Assembly (NCBI GenBank): GCA_038373885.1
Contig: JAWZYV010012265.1
Coordinates: 114,644-178,643 of the forward strand
Length of the DNA stretch: 64,000 bases
Origin: Cheiracanthium punctorium
Taxonomy: Eukaryota > Arthropoda > Arachnida > Araneae > Cheiracanthiidae
Direction of reading: 5' to 3'
A model generated the notes under the pieces. It did not search any database. It had not been told where the DNA came from and was given only the letters and a program-made list of their open reading frames with translations. How positions within the stretch are numbered: the first letter of the stretch is position 1; every line of letters begins with the position of its first letter. Positions 24,401 to 36,527 of this stretch are shown piece after piece. A program made the position numbers and the translations under genes.

Positions 24401-27134
24401 AGGAGTAGAAAGCCTAGAACTTAAGTAAGTCTGTTGTTCTGAGCTTTCTAATCTTTGTAAATTGAATGGGTCCATATGATAGATGGCCTTCAGACAAAGG
24501 TAAGCCCAGGGCCCCATGTTGGCTTAGTCGAGCTCTGGCTGCCTCAGTAATGAGTCTTTGAATACCTTGCTACCGCCATCGTTTCGCGCGCAAGCGCAGC
24601 ACGCTCTGCAGCATTTTAAAGACCCCAGCCAGTAAGCAACGACGGACACAGGGGGAGAATTGCTACCGCTGCGTCTTTGCAACAATGAGAACAAATAGAT
24701 TAGGGCAAATAGAACACTAAAGTAACAAGAACACTTAGCAAAAACTAGTTTTAAAAGGTAAAATTGATTAAAGAAGTTGTAAACTAACACTCCTTAAAAA
24801 AAATATACTTAGCAATACTATCGTTTCAGGTGGTGTAAAAAGACCATCCTTCTTCAGATGAGAAATGTCAAAAACAGTCCAAAAATGAACAACAAATTAC
24901 CAGAACACCCAATAAAAAAAAATCACTGAAATACTACCATTTGAGCGTTCGACAGAGAGTTACTGTGTCGAGGTAGGCATGGGCCTGAATGTCTTACAAC
25001 GTTTTTTTACGAGCCATAACATGCTTGAATATTTTCAGAAACTACCGGGGGAAAAAAAATAGTACAAAAAATGAAACCAAAATCGTGACAGCCTTGTATT
25101 ATGGATTATTTTAAGTAAGACAAGTTATACATCAGTAACTTTTATTCTGCATATTTGCAGCATATATTTATGTTTGATCATTGAACTTAGAACCTTAATC
25201 TATGACAGTTCTTTTATTTGTCCACATAAAAGACCTATAAATATTATTAGTTGCAAGACAAAGAAATATCTTGGAAGTCTTTTCCAAAAGATTTCTTGCT
25301 GATCGACTCATTTTTATTTTATTTTTATAAATAAAAAAAATGAGTATAATTCGAAGATAATTTCTAATAATGGCTTGTACGGACTTAAAAAATGTGACGC
25401 TTTTAAGTAAATTAGTTGTCGGCCAGTGGTCGAAATTCGACCAAAAAGCATTAAATTTTTTATTTTGAGAGTGAATAAAGTTCTTCTGTCAAAGAGTATG
25501 TCTCAAGATTCCATATACAATGGAACCTACTAAAGCGACCACCTGGGATAAGAGACCATCTTTCTAGAGGGACACTTTTTACAATTTCACTTTACAACCA
25601 CCACACTTTTCTGTGAAGACGGTGTTTTTCTAAAAACTCTATCATATTTTGCTGAATGCAAAGGCAGCTCCAGCGAGTGGGTTATAGGGGTCATCCCTCT
25701 CTACCGACCTTGGATTTCACACGTTCAGTTTGTGTTTTGAACAATTTAGGCTAATCCGTATACAAAATAGTATTTATATACAAAATTCAATGTATACAAA
25801 AATTTCAATATGCTAAAAAGAAATTTGTATGCTTATTCGTTACATAACGTGGAATTGGGGAAAACGTGTGGAATTATCTAAAATACGAAATTAAATTAAA
25901 CTTCTAAAGCGCGGAAAGGGTTAAACAACTATGCACTGGAGATCGCTTTAGATTTGTAAGCATTTGGCGCTGATCACAATTATTTGACAGTTTTTCTCTT
26001 GCTCTCGGCTAACCTAGAAAAAAAAAGCTCAAACTAATCATAGTCAAAAAATTTAAAAACTCTACTGGATATAGTTATTGATTTCACTGTTATCATAGCA
26101 AATTATTTTATCGTAGCTATGGTGATATGTTCTCTGTTCATCAGATATTCGATTAAGTCAGCATTAATTAAAGTTCAATCATCATTTTTAGGGTCTATTA
26201 TAACGGAGTTCAATATGTTATCTGAGAGTATGTTTTCGGAAATATTTCCATACACTTCATTAATAGTATTATTTTCATTCCCTATTAATTGATGAGGTAT
26301 TTCTTCAATAATATTTTCGGAAAAAATTTGCTTTAGCATACTGCGCGGTGGGAGATTGTGAAGAAATTGTCGAATTGGCGCGTTTCTGTGGAGCGTCTCT
26401 TGGATTGCAACCTGTCCTGTTCGGTTCGTTTTTCCACGGCTTTAAAACATGGAATTTACAACACTTCATGCACTTATCGACAGTCTAAAAAAGTCGTCAA
26501 TCACAGGGCTAAAGCACATTTTAGTCATAGGGGTTTCATCAAACTGGGGAATAATTTCACTTTTTGCAAATTTTGTTGTAATACTATAACCCTATAGTAC
26601 TGCTGAAACTTGGTGTTGTTATTTCAAAATTGACACAACAATGGAACCGTCCCCAAGTTGGCGCGGAATACTGCGTGCCAAATTACTTCTCTAATTTTTT
26701 GCAGTGCACTAGCATATTACACAAAAATTTTAACATTCGCACAACCACCTCCATTCGAACTTTAACTTAATTTCGCGCTCATCCGTTCACGCAATGTGCT
26801 GTAAAAGGGACACAAAGTTTTTCCTTAGCATATTTATATATACATAGATTAAAATTAGTTTCATAAAATCAGAATTATAAAAGAGCTCTTGGAAGGACAC
26901 GAGTAATTCTGAAAGATATGTCCACTAACAGAAACTGGACTCTCCTGGCTAAAAGCTGAAGTTAGATTTGCACAACATAAAATTTACTAAAACTCATTTT
27001 AAAATTAAAAATTCATATGGATGTTTGTATTGGTGATGTGAATAATATACCTCTGATTTTAATTTTTGTAGTAGTTCAATTTAAAAATTGGTAAATTTTT
27101 AATAAGTGGGCCTTTTGTCCTTCTTTTTTTTCAG
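21427..27134. other. Rest of the sulfotransferase intron; mostly unassigned
   Basis: No further host exon is recognised. Visible are a (CT)n run at 23045-23067 and old repeat pieces with G/C runs at 22930-23000 and 23690-23830. A 'ctcctagcc' stutter lies at 24350-24400. A degenerate pogo-like end 'acaatggaacctactaaagc' is at about 25519. The ORF at 26358-26597 matches no family I know. Confidence 0.4.
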
Positions 27135-27923
27135 ATTGAGGGTTTCCTTCCTTGGCAAAAGAAGCATAAAAACTATATGAAATTGCAACGAAATATACAT
27201 TACTGGGAAAAATGCAGCAAAAATAATTCATGTTTCGACGGTACGTACATTGACAGGTTCTGCCGCAACCAGTCGACTGTGATAGCAAAAACCATCAGAC
27301 TCAATCTCCTGGAAGCATCTAAGTTATTCGAGACTCATCCTCATCTTAACTTAAAAATAATATATTTGACCAGGGATCCCCGTGGAACTATGAACTCTCG
27401 GATGAAGAAACCCGTCAACATGTGGTGCAAGCAGGACCCGATGTGTTTCAACTCCAGTCTCTTCTGCTCCAGCATTAGTGCCGACGTGGACACGACATGT
27501 ACCCTGTCCATAAATAGACCTCGGGATTTTATGGTGATACGATACGAGGATGTCTCTAATAATCCTTATGGTGTCGCTTCGCAGATAGTGAAGTTCCTTG
27601 GTCTATCATCAATTCCTCGACAGATGAACGAATTTCTGAAGACTCACACTTTTCTGATCGGCAGCGTCAAGCGGAAAACGAAAATTGGTGGCGTAGCGTA
27701 TCCGTACTCAACTTTTCGTAATTCATCCTTAACAGCAATGAGCTGGAGGAAAGAGATAACTCTCAAGGATATCAAACGTCTGCAGAATATTTGCAGACCA
27801 TTTTTAAATGCCTTTGGTTACCATTCCTATCGAACACTCTCATCACTACGATTGAATGATGACATGAACATCAATATCCAGAAAGCTCTGGAAACCAGGT
27901 GTAATAGTTCTTCCATGTGGTAA
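27135..27923 (+). CDS. Carbohydrate sulfotransferase, last coding exon (3'-PB loop)
   Basis: Follows a T-rich acceptor (CAG ending 27134) and stays open for 262 codons to TAA at 27921-27923. It joins the exon at 7684-7913 in phase 0, giving 338 visible residues. Key features are KIIYLTRDPRGTMNSR, the 3'-phosphate binding loop (family pattern RDPR...SR). Next is a cysteine-rich region (WCKQDPMCF..LFCSS..TTCTLS) common in arthropod members. Then come FMVIRYEDVSNNPYGVASQI (usual 'RYEDLA..P') and W-R near the end. All core motifs are intact, so the gene looks functional. Catalysis is Golgi luminal and PAPS-dependent; the acceptor glycan is unknown. Confidence 0.92.
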   Translation: MEGFLPWQKKHKNYMKLQRNIHYWEKCSKNNSCFDGTYIDRFCRNQSTVIAKTIRLNLLEASKLFETHPHLNLKIIYLTRDPRGTMNSRMKKPVNMWCKQDPMCFNSSLFCSSISADVDTTCTLSINRPRDFMVIRYEDVSNNPYGVASQIVKFLGLSSIPRQMNEFLKTHTFLIGSVKRKTKIGGVAYPYSTFRNSSLTAMSWRKEITLKDIKRLQNICRPFLNAFGYHSYRTLSSLRLNDDMNINIQKALETRCNSSSMW

Positions 27924-30480
27924 AGTAATAGTTTGTTCTAGCCCAGATAACTACGGACGTTCTTTGGATATCTGAAAATAATTCCATAAAAGCTGAAAAC
28001 TGTCACATCCCATAATGTCTATAGGTTTTGATTTTCTGTAGATGAAAGAGATGGACGCGAGACGCTGTTTGGTCTCGCTAAATAGTTGCAAAGCTTTGTC
28101 TCGTCTCGCAAAATCCCTTGCTTGCTATAATGAAAAGGTCTGTCTCGTCTCGCTTAGAAACTGTTATGTGTGTCTCGTCTCACTTACAAACTGTTATGTG
28201 TGTCTCGTTTCGCATCCATCCCTGTATGATCATCCAGGGAGAATATCCCAATGCTATCCTGAAGACATCTTAAGCAATAGAAATTCGCACTTGGGTTTAT
28301 GTCCTGCAAACATCTGACTGTCATTTCAGAAGCGTCATATCTAGTAACATTTGAATCTTAGTTTAATATCCCTTGAATGCCTTTTAAAATCCATAGAATA
28401 TCCAAAGAAAATACAGAAGTCTTGATGTATGACGTACTTCCGAAGTCTTTAAGACCTCCGTTTCTCTTTGGAATAATTTTGTAAAATTTATAAGAAAGCA
28501 TTTTTATTAATTAAGTGAAGATGAGTTCGTCACACACTTACCTTGAGACTAAAACATGCCTTCTTAATTGAAAGCTATGATTAGTAAACAGTAATTAGGA
28601 TACCAAAACACAAATTTACAAAGATTATTTTTTTTAAATCTCATGAACAGTCCAAAAAATAAATAAATGAAACTAAAAACAGTCTTGCATTTCATGTATA
28701 TTATGCAATAAATCTGACTCAGCTGGTTTAATTAAGTCAACTTTATCTAAACTTACAGCAAGATATTTTTTATTTATTTACTTTTTTAGAGGGGGGGGGG
28801 GTAATATTAATATACGACAGCAATTCGTCTGCGATAAATAATTAGCGACGATTGAAGGTGCTCATTGTAGACCACATATGGGCAACCGCCTGCCCGAGAA
28901 ACATATCAAAACCCTGTAAAAACTCATATAAACCATTCAAAATCCCATATAAATCCCAAGTATACTACTCGCGACTCCGCCCGCATCCTAAAGTTGGGCC
29001 TGCAACTTTTCAAAGGTTGCCCATGCCTGTTGTAGTATACCAGATATTACTTAATCGAAATTTTCATTGATCTTCTTTCAATCAATATTTCTCGAGCAAA
29101 TTATTCAAATGGAAATCACTTTTGATTCAGCTTCATTACAGACCACCTTACTAAAATATGTAAAACCACTACATTTACTTCCAATTAACGTATTACCACA
29201 ACATTTACTACAATTTATTGGAAAAGATTTTTATGTGTATTGCTATTAAATTACTTAAGATTAACATAAATTTAATCAAGTGTTTAGATAATCTTAACTT
29301 CAGAAAATAATCAATTAAATAAATATTGATACTCTCGTAGCAAACTTTAATAAGATGAATGTCAACAGATTTTCGACCAGTTGTTCTATGATCAGATATA
29401 CGCTGGCTACAGTATGAAATCGGAAAATACATCAAGTATATTCCGGCAGTTTGTTTTTAGTTGAACTAGTGACGAATAATATTTCTCACACAGATAGAAA
29501 TGTGTAGTTGGAGGGAGCAAAAGTTTTGCAAAAAGTCTCTCAGGTTTGTTTGTTTTTTTGTTTTTTTTTTTAATTTATTTTATTTTATATTTTATTTATT
29601 TATTTATTTTATTTTTCAGAGGAATTTTTTACATTAATTCAGAATTGAAAGATTTGCTGCAAAAAGGAGGAAATTCCATCCTACGAGAGTTTGGAGTTAC
29701 ATGTAGTATCAAGCAGCGAAAGAAAATGTGTTTCGTTTGGTACCATAAGGATGTCGCTATAATCGTAAATTCTTATGTTACTCAAGAGATGAAGCTGTCT
29801 GTCTCGTTGGATTTTGTTGAATTCCAAAACTTTTTTTTTTTTTTCCCGCAAGCTTAAATAGTTGGAGCTGCCTCTTTTTTTCAGCAAACCCTTCAATTAT
29901 CTTTCGTATCCCCTCTCCCTGAATTTTCAGAGTACAGATATATATATACATACTAGCTGCGTGACCGTTCTTCGCGTGGTAGGAAACGGAAATTTTCCTC
30001 GCATATGTAATTTGAATTAATTCCAGGGATGTGGAATCTAGAAAAACAAAAATATTTGACTCTTGACTTAAAGTTTGCGTCAAATGTACTGACATGAGAT
30101 CATTGCAATATAATGACACATAAAAAAAAAAAAAAATGTCAGCGTCATTCGCTATCCAAAAAGTGAAAAGTTTGACCGTTTGCAGTGAACTTCTCACTTT
30201 CAAAATGTCTTATTTCCACATCATGCTGTTTTTTAGGTTCAAGTTTTAGCGATAAATACCTCAGACACTACATAAAACGGATTTTTTTTTAATTTTAAAT
30301 TACGTCACCCTCTCTTGTAACCCTTTACAAAAAGAAAAGAGTTAAGACTGCGCTATTTATAGAGGCTTTAAAATTGTTTTTCTAGATTAGGCAGTTTACT
30401 TAATTTATTTGTAAAAAGAAAAAAAAATATTTATAAGCGGAAATCGAGCCAAGCAAAGAAATCGTCTGCGTGGACATAAG
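27924..30480. other. 3' flank of the sulfotransferase; no gene
   Basis: Probably contains the 3' UTR, but no polyadenylation site can be chosen with confidence. T-rich runs lie at 29545-29620 and 29829-29843. A G-run is at 28791-28801. 'actagctgcgtgaccgttctt' near 29953 resembles the start of the dispersed element at 59590. Confidence 0.45.
28130..28212. repeat. ~37 bp minisatellite, two to three copies
   Basis: 'tgtctcgtctcgctta' + 'gaaactgttatgtg' is repeated at 28139, 28171 and 28200. It produces the Cys/Val/Leu-rich small ORF at 28042-28317, which I do not consider a gene. Confidence 0.85.
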
Positions 30481-31189
30481 AATATCAGTAGTAAGGAAAG
30501 GAGAGTTCTGCCCAGCCGGATCCCATGTTAATTCGCCGGAGCCGTTCGGACGCTTTCCCTAGGCTGAGCGGGGAAGGGGGCGTGGTAGGACCGGATGCTC
30601 GAAGGATTGATAAGAATTTTTTTTTCCTTTTTTTTCAAATAAGGGGACTTGTAATTTTTTCAGACTTTAACATATTTTTGAAATAAGGGGACTTGGAAAA
30701 TTTATCAGATTTGAACGCGTAACAACAAAAGAATTCACAGGCTAATGATTGTTGGCTTAAACCATTAGGCTGAGAATCACTTCAGGTATAAAATTGTAGG
30801 TGTATTGTGTTATACTTTAGTTTTCAAAATGAATTGGGACTTTGATTAATTTTTCGAAGTTTATTTTGTTATTTATTTAATTTTCTTTACCATTTAGTAA
30901 TAGAACCAATGCAAATTGAATAAATGTTGCTTAATACATACTTCTAATGTTTAGCTAATTTTTGTATACCGTTTAAGATTATAGCATATATTTAATAAGT
31001 AACAGTTTACTAGAATATTAAAGTAGGGTTTAGGATACCCATACATTTTCTACAAATTTCTTGTACTGTTAGGGAAGTGAGAAAATTATACCATAGAACG
31101 ATTTTAGTACCTATAGTTTTTACAAATAATGATTTAGATAGTGTATGAACTTTTTTATCTGAACATTTTTTTCTTCAGAGATTTTTACC

Positions 31190-31490
31190 CAAGTTTTAAT
31201 TTTAAGTTAAATAATGTTACAACAAATATTTTTTTTTAAATCAAGAGTTAATTTATTTTATTTTTTTTACCCAAGTTTTAATTTTAAGTTAAATAATGTT
31301 ACAACAAATGTTTTTTTTAATCAAGAGTTAATTATTTTTATTTTTTTAACCAAGTATTAATTTTAAGTTAAATAATTTTACAACAATATTTTTATCAGTT
31401 TTAATTTATAACAAATATTTTTTACCAAGTTTTATTTTAAGTTATATAATTTTAGAACAAATATTTTTTTTAATCAAGAGTTTAACTAGC
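31190..31490. repeat. Imperfect ~80 bp tandem repeats in the left arm
   Basis: Units of 'acccaagttttaattttaag' + 'ttaaataatgttacaacaaa' + T-run + 'aatcaagagtta' recur about four times. The matching block in the right arm (about 40860-41270) has more units, so copy number changed after the arms separated. Confidence 0.8.
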
Positions 31491-33599
31491 ACAAACTTTT
31501 AGACTAGATAGTACTATTGTTAGAAAATTGAACTATTGAAAATAAAATTGAAGATCCGTTTTAGCACAGTTGTATACTGCATGTACATAAAATATCTTTC
31601 AATACTTAGATAAAATGACTTTAAATCGCAAATCATTACTTGAACTAAAAAAAAAATACAATGTTTTTACTTACTTGAAGCCACGTCTTGCGAAATCTTC
31701 CTTACTGTAAAGTACTTCTTACGGTAAAAAAAAAACCCGGTAAATTTCTTGACGGATGCAAAGCAAGCTAGCAGATCAGGAAAATAGAGTAATGATTTAA
31801 AATACATTAGCTCTACTCCCCCTCTCAGCTACATATTTCAGGGCATCACCTTGATTAATTTTTATCCTCATATGCTGAAAATAGACATAACATTTAGAAA
31901 CTAAATACTAATAAAATAACACATTTGAAGATATTAAACGCTTTAAAAGTATTTTTTTTTCTTATAACAATTTACCAGATTCACAATACTATTTTATGTA
32001 GGATAAAATTAGTTAGCAAGCGAAAATTTAATCTTAGTTAGAATTTACTGAAATACAAATACCATGCATGCCTTATTTTCTATTAGGAGAAAGCCCTCAA
32101 ACCCCAGTTTTTGTATACAAACTGCTTAAAGTACTTCTACCGATAATGCTATTAATATTAATTACACTGGATTACCCACTTAAAATTTTGAAAAACGCCA
32201 AAATACAGAAAAACATGCATTAACAAAAAAAATCACACTTAAAATTACATCACATAAAATGTGCAAACTATAAGAACCACATAATTATTTTTAATTAGAA
32301 TTACAGGTATCAACTTTTATGTAACTAAAATAATAGAAAATATTACACTTACCCTGTACTTGTACACGCGAGAGGTGAAAATAACAAAAATACTTAAATA
32401 ATTCGCAAATATACCCACAGCATAAGTAGAGCACATGCATGTGATATCCCTAGTACAGCTGATAAGAAATTTAGAGATAAGAAAGTGCCTTGAGGCTCTA
32501 CAGAGCCGGTTAAATAACAGTAGGCCAGTTTGCCGATAAGATAAACTCATGGAGGCTGTTAGGGGTATGCAATTGGGGACACGTGTTTCATTCTACGTTC
32601 AAAAATGGGGACTTATGGATTAAGATGTTTACTACTTAAAAACATGATCTAATTTTTACAAACGCATTGGAACTTTGTATAGGATATCTATTGAACACGT
32701 ATTAAATACATTATGATTATTCTTCTGATCGACATTATATCCTAAATTAAAATATTAAAGTTAAGCTACAACGATTAATATATTTTACGTAGTTTTGGAT
32801 AATAATGAATCATTAAATTAATTTCTGTGAAACAATTAGCAAAGATCATTATACTAAAGCAAATTATTTTTGTTAAGTTTTGATAAATAACAGTAATAAA
32901 TTATAGGCATTGCAGATGAATGAGTATTCACGTATAAAATAGGTATTTAGTACTGAAAAACAGGATCTAATTTTAACAAATGCATTGGAATTTTGTATAG
33001 GATATCTATTGAACATGTATTAAATACATTATGATTATTCTAATATGAAAAACAGGGTTAAGATTCTTTACTTGTGATGAATGCCACTCATTTTTTTTAC
33101 ATACTTAAATTTTACATAGACATAATTTTAATAAATTCATAAACTGAAATTATTGTTTAAAACAATATTTACAATAATAAACTAAAATTTTTATTTAATA
33201 AAGTCATAAACTAAAATTATTAATGAAAACTTGTTAATAAATTAAACATATCAAAATTTTTGCACTCAGTTTTTTTATATACTTAAATTTTACAAAGATA
33301 TCCTTTTAATAAATTCATAAACTAAATCAATTTTTACAATAAAAAAACTAAATTTTTTATTTAATATAGTCATAAACTAAAATTATTAATGAAAACTTGC
33401 TAATAAATTAAACTTATTACTCTAAAAGATAGCTAATCACAACATATAACAGAAAAAATATAAGCAATTATAATACCTGGAAAATACTGGACAACACTCT
33501 TGTTACATGCGGACAAAACATCTGTTTGCTCGGCTAAAGAATTCTTAGGTATCCGTTGCAGGAGAACTTACCTACGCCCAACCTACAAACTCTACAAAT

Positions 33600-33981
33600 T
33601 TAACGGCAACTGGTTTTCTCTTATCAGGCATCACAGATCAGATAAGAGATAAGGAAGTGACATGCGCAGAAGATACCTGATAGTGACGTGTGCAAATCTA
33701 TGATGATTCAATATCCGGTAGGTTTGTTGGCAGGATGTACTATTTACATTGAGGGGCAACTCTCTGTAACAGGCTAAGACAAGTTAGATGATGCAATATC
33801 TACTGGGTTGATAAAGTTTTAAGGTAGAGGGCGCTTGGGTAATCACGTGATTTTTTAAAGAACCAGTAAAGACATTTTAGTTAGATAAAGTGGTCAGGTG
33901 TGTGTTGCGAGACTCCCTTTACACTGTGTGCGCCTATACTTAAGACGTGTGTTTTAATTGATTTTTCGCCGAGTTTCAAGA
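33600..33981 (+). promoter_or_regulatory. Upstream region of the AlkB-like gene, GATA-motif rich
   Basis: Contains several WGATAR/TTATC sites (for example CTTATCAGG near 33619 and CAGATAAGAGATAAGG near 33639, plus GATA sites near 33811 and 33884). A CACGTG E-box is at about 33844. The mirrored copy lies at 37641-38020. Function as a promoter is inferred only from position. Confidence 0.35.
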
Positions 33982-34461
33982 ATGTCTTTGCTTGAATCGA
34001 TCGAAAATAACTTTAACATTGAATACACTCCCGAGTTTTATACTCAAAGTGATGCTGATGTGTTGCTGCAAGAAATAATACAATTGCCTTTAGATGTAAA
34101 GCCTCTGCAAAGTAGTGAAAAGAAAATTTCCTCGACCCGTAAAGTAATTACTTTTGCTGATGAAGGAATCAATTACAGTTTACCTGGAGCAACACTCTCT
34201 GTTTACTCTTGGATACCCATTTTGCAAAAAATACGTGAAGATCTACAGAAAGTGACAAATTATGAATTTAATATGGTACAAGTGAACTTTGGCTCTGAAG
34301 AACAACCTAAAATTGAAGACGGTAACTACGAAGATTTTAATCTAGACCTATCATCAGGTGTATGCATTCTAAGTTTCGGATCTAAACGAACTTTGGATTT
34401 TAAACCAGCGAACTGTAAAACCACCACCATTAAGCTAGAACATGGTTCAATTAAGGTTTAA
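33982..34461 (+). CDS. AlkB-like (ALKBH2/3-type) protein lacking the HxD iron motif, arm copy 1
   Basis: 159 codons from ATG at 33982 (A at -3; the longer frame upstream has no ATG). AlkB proteins are Fe(II)/2-oxoglutarate dioxygenases that repair alkylated bases. The family blocks appear in order: FADEGINYSLPGATLS (ALKBH2 'YGDAGLTYTFSGLTLS'), WIPILQKIREDLQKVT, EFNMVQVNF, ILSFGSKRTLDF and LEHGSIKV. Where the family has IGEHRDDE this protein has IEDGNYED, so the Fe ligands His and Asp are replaced by Gly and Tyr. It stops right after HGS, before the second His and the 2OG-binding Arg. Predicted not to be an enzyme; it may bind DNA or act as a decoy or structural protein. The ORF is intact. Confidence 0.75.
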   Translation: MSLLESIENNFNIEYTPEFYTQSDADVLLQEIIQLPLDVKPLQSSEKKISSTRKVITFADEGINYSLPGATLSVYSWIPILQKIREDLQKVTNYEFNMVQVNFGSEEQPKIEDGNYEDFNLDLSSGVCILSFGSKRTLDFKPANCKTTTIKLEHGSIKV

Positions 34462-35097
34462 TTAAAGATAAGTTTAGACATCTATGCTAAAATAGCTGAT
34501 CATTTCTGTACCACATTTAAATCCATTTTATCAAAAACATGTTAAGCATACTACTTCTACGAAATTTACAAAGTTCTATTAGCTAAGTTCCTTTCGAGAA
34601 ATAATTTCATAACTTATGAGAACTCATAAACGTATACAAATCAAAAGTATACTTAGTTTGAACAAGTAACATGTATAAAAGTAAGAGCATATTTATTTAA
34701 AATTTGTAAGCATAACCATCTCAATCACTAAAATGTGTAACATGTGCACTTAGTTGATATTTCTCATAAAAATATTCAAGCCCATTACTTAATAAAAATT
34801 ATAAAAATATGCTAAGTTAATACTCTAATGTTTTAAAAACCTAGTGTCTGATTTAAAATATTCTGTTACTTCAAGTAAAACATGGTAAGATCTTTACATT
34901 AAAGAACACCTAAAAAATCTTTATTTAAAAATACTAAGTTTCTTTATCTCACTTAACTTTATTTTTGAAAAACCTGTAAAATCGATTAAGTTATAAAATT
35001 ATGGAAACTAACTTTTTTAGCTAAGTTCATTTTATAAAAAATTAGTACTTTGGGAATTCTCATGTAACACAATTTACCTATCACACTTAAGTTTATG

Positions 35098-36523
35098 ATT
35101 TTAATCAAAACATTTTATTTCTATGTAGTAGATTAATGTTTCCATAGTACATGCTTCAATAAATTTTGTTAAATTTCTAACTTTCTACCTTGTAGTGTAT
35201 AAAAGATAAGTATAAAACGAGAACCTTAAATCGTGACCAAGTATGCTAACTTTATCACTTTTTATTTCATAGATTTTTATTTTGCAAGTAATCAACACAC
35301 ACACATACACATGAACAAAACACAGAAAAGTTTTGCATATGTAAACTGTTTTATTTACAAAAATATATTTTAAATTACACAAATTATTTACACAATTAAG
35401 AAAATAATAACTTTTCAATGAGTGTTCTATAACTAAGCATGCATAAGTCAGTAAAATCTTACTGTTGTAGAAGCAAGCATACCTTTTCTACATAATCACA
35501 ATGGTTTTAATATATTTTTTACAATCGCAATACTAGTTATACACCAATAACATCACATAATTACACATGTTTTGTCATCCTTGGAATTAGCAAAATATGA
35601 AAACGGTTGAAAAAATGTATTAAATAGCTCATTTTGAAGATACTTCATATAGTCTTCAATGAAAATGTTTGAAAAAAATTCTCCGTCATAATGACAAGTG
35701 CATTTGTTCTCGCATATCTCTCTTGCAATATACGGCATGTCAACCGTAAACCATGCTTTACTACTTATAAGACCCTCTCGCTCATCAATATGTGTTCTAT
35801 TCGAACAGGCATGTATCCTTTGCGAAGAATGATCCTGAACCCGGCCTATGTTTTTAAAAATTTCCTGATGTACTATATCCATTAATTGTTGTTTTGCCTC
35901 ATCATAATTACAATGGGGTTCACGGTTACATTTTTGCGGCTTTAATTTTAAAATTAAATGAGGTAGGGTCGTCGTATATAGCGTTTTTAGAATACACTCC
36001 AATATTTTATTCCTTATTTCACAAAGTTTTAATACTTGGTCATTTAAAAGTATCAAGGAAATTGGATTTAACGTAAATGATTCTCCGGTTTTATAAATTT
36101 GTTGTAAGATGCATTTTCCATCATCATTAAATACAGATAATTGATTATTACAAATAAAAGAGCTATTGTTATGACATATATTAAAATCTAATAGTTTTAC
36201 AATAAATTCGATCCATGTGGAAGGGTTCATCACGACTCCCTGACCGGTTGGTATATAGTCTAATTGGGCGTTCTGAATAAATTGTCTAATATGAATCTTC
36301 AAGTCAGTTCTTTCATCGTGAAGTGAAACGTAGATAAGTCTTTCCAAGTGCCATGTACTATTTACAGAAGCATATAAGCTGCGGTAAAGATTATCCGTCC
36401 AATCGTCCAACTTTGCCCTTTTCGGGGAAGGCTCTTAAATGTATATTTTGGCAAACGTTAGGTTAATGTGCGGGACTGCCACACTAAGTTCAGAAGGAAT
36501 ACCATGCGTGGAAGGAATACCAT
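35098..36523. other. Unique centre of the giant palindromic element
   Basis: The arms stop mirroring at 'cacttaagtttatg' (to 35097) and 'cataaacttaagtg' (from about 36524). Between them lies one coding region on the minus strand (35553-36434) and about 450 bp of AT-rich sequence (35098-35552) without an ORF I support. Confidence 0.75.
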
Positions 36524-36527
36524 GCAT
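35553..36527 (-). CDS. Central protein with two PC4-like segments, NLS-like and CaaX motifs (one in-frame stop)
   Basis: PC4 proteins bind single-stranded DNA and act in transcription, replication or repair. Numbering from the Leu codon at 36410: the first PC4-like segment is about residues 24-76 (YVSLHDERTDLKIHIRQFI, then MNPSTWIEFI), like 'YVSVREFRGKVLIDIRE...ISLNPEQW'. A weaker second one is about 88-139 (DGKCILQQIYKTGESFTLNP). Eight codons upstream read PSPKRAKLD across the junction, resembling the c-Myc-type nuclear signal. The last four residues are CVIM, a farnesylation-type CaaX box. A Cys-rich ICENKCTC lies before the end. The only ATG in frame is at 36527-36525, in the edge of the right arm, but a TAA at 36437-36435 separates it from the rest. 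So either the copy is broken or an intron removes the stop. Confidence 0.55.

Larger units (their letters stand above)
7914..27134 (+). other. 19.2-kb sulfotransferase intron
   Basis: A GT donor at 7914 and a polypyrimidine-CAG acceptor ending at 27134 join two exons of the same enzyme in phase 0. The intron holds most of the nested transposons listed below and no other host coding sequence that I can recognise. Confidence 0.85.
30487..35097 (+). repeat. Left inverted arm
   Basis: Mirror of 36524-41953. It contains the terminal ~120 bp GC-richer segment, an AT-rich block with ~80 bp imperfect tandem repeats (31190-31490), and the AlkB-like gene with its 5' region. The two arms agree closely over kilobases, with few substitutions in the parts I compared. 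Confidence 0.85.

Noticed and set aside
26358..26597. 79-codon ORF
   Set aside because: No recognisable family and no splice context.
32317..32550. 77-codon ORF mirrored at 39086-39319 in the arms
   Set aside because: Duplication comes from the palindrome itself; no motif or codon signal, and it overlaps dense GATA/TTATC sequence, so not called a gene.
33958..33981. Longer start for the AlkB-like ORF
   Set aside because: The upstream codon is TTG; the ATG at 33982 has a suitable context and matches the family start.
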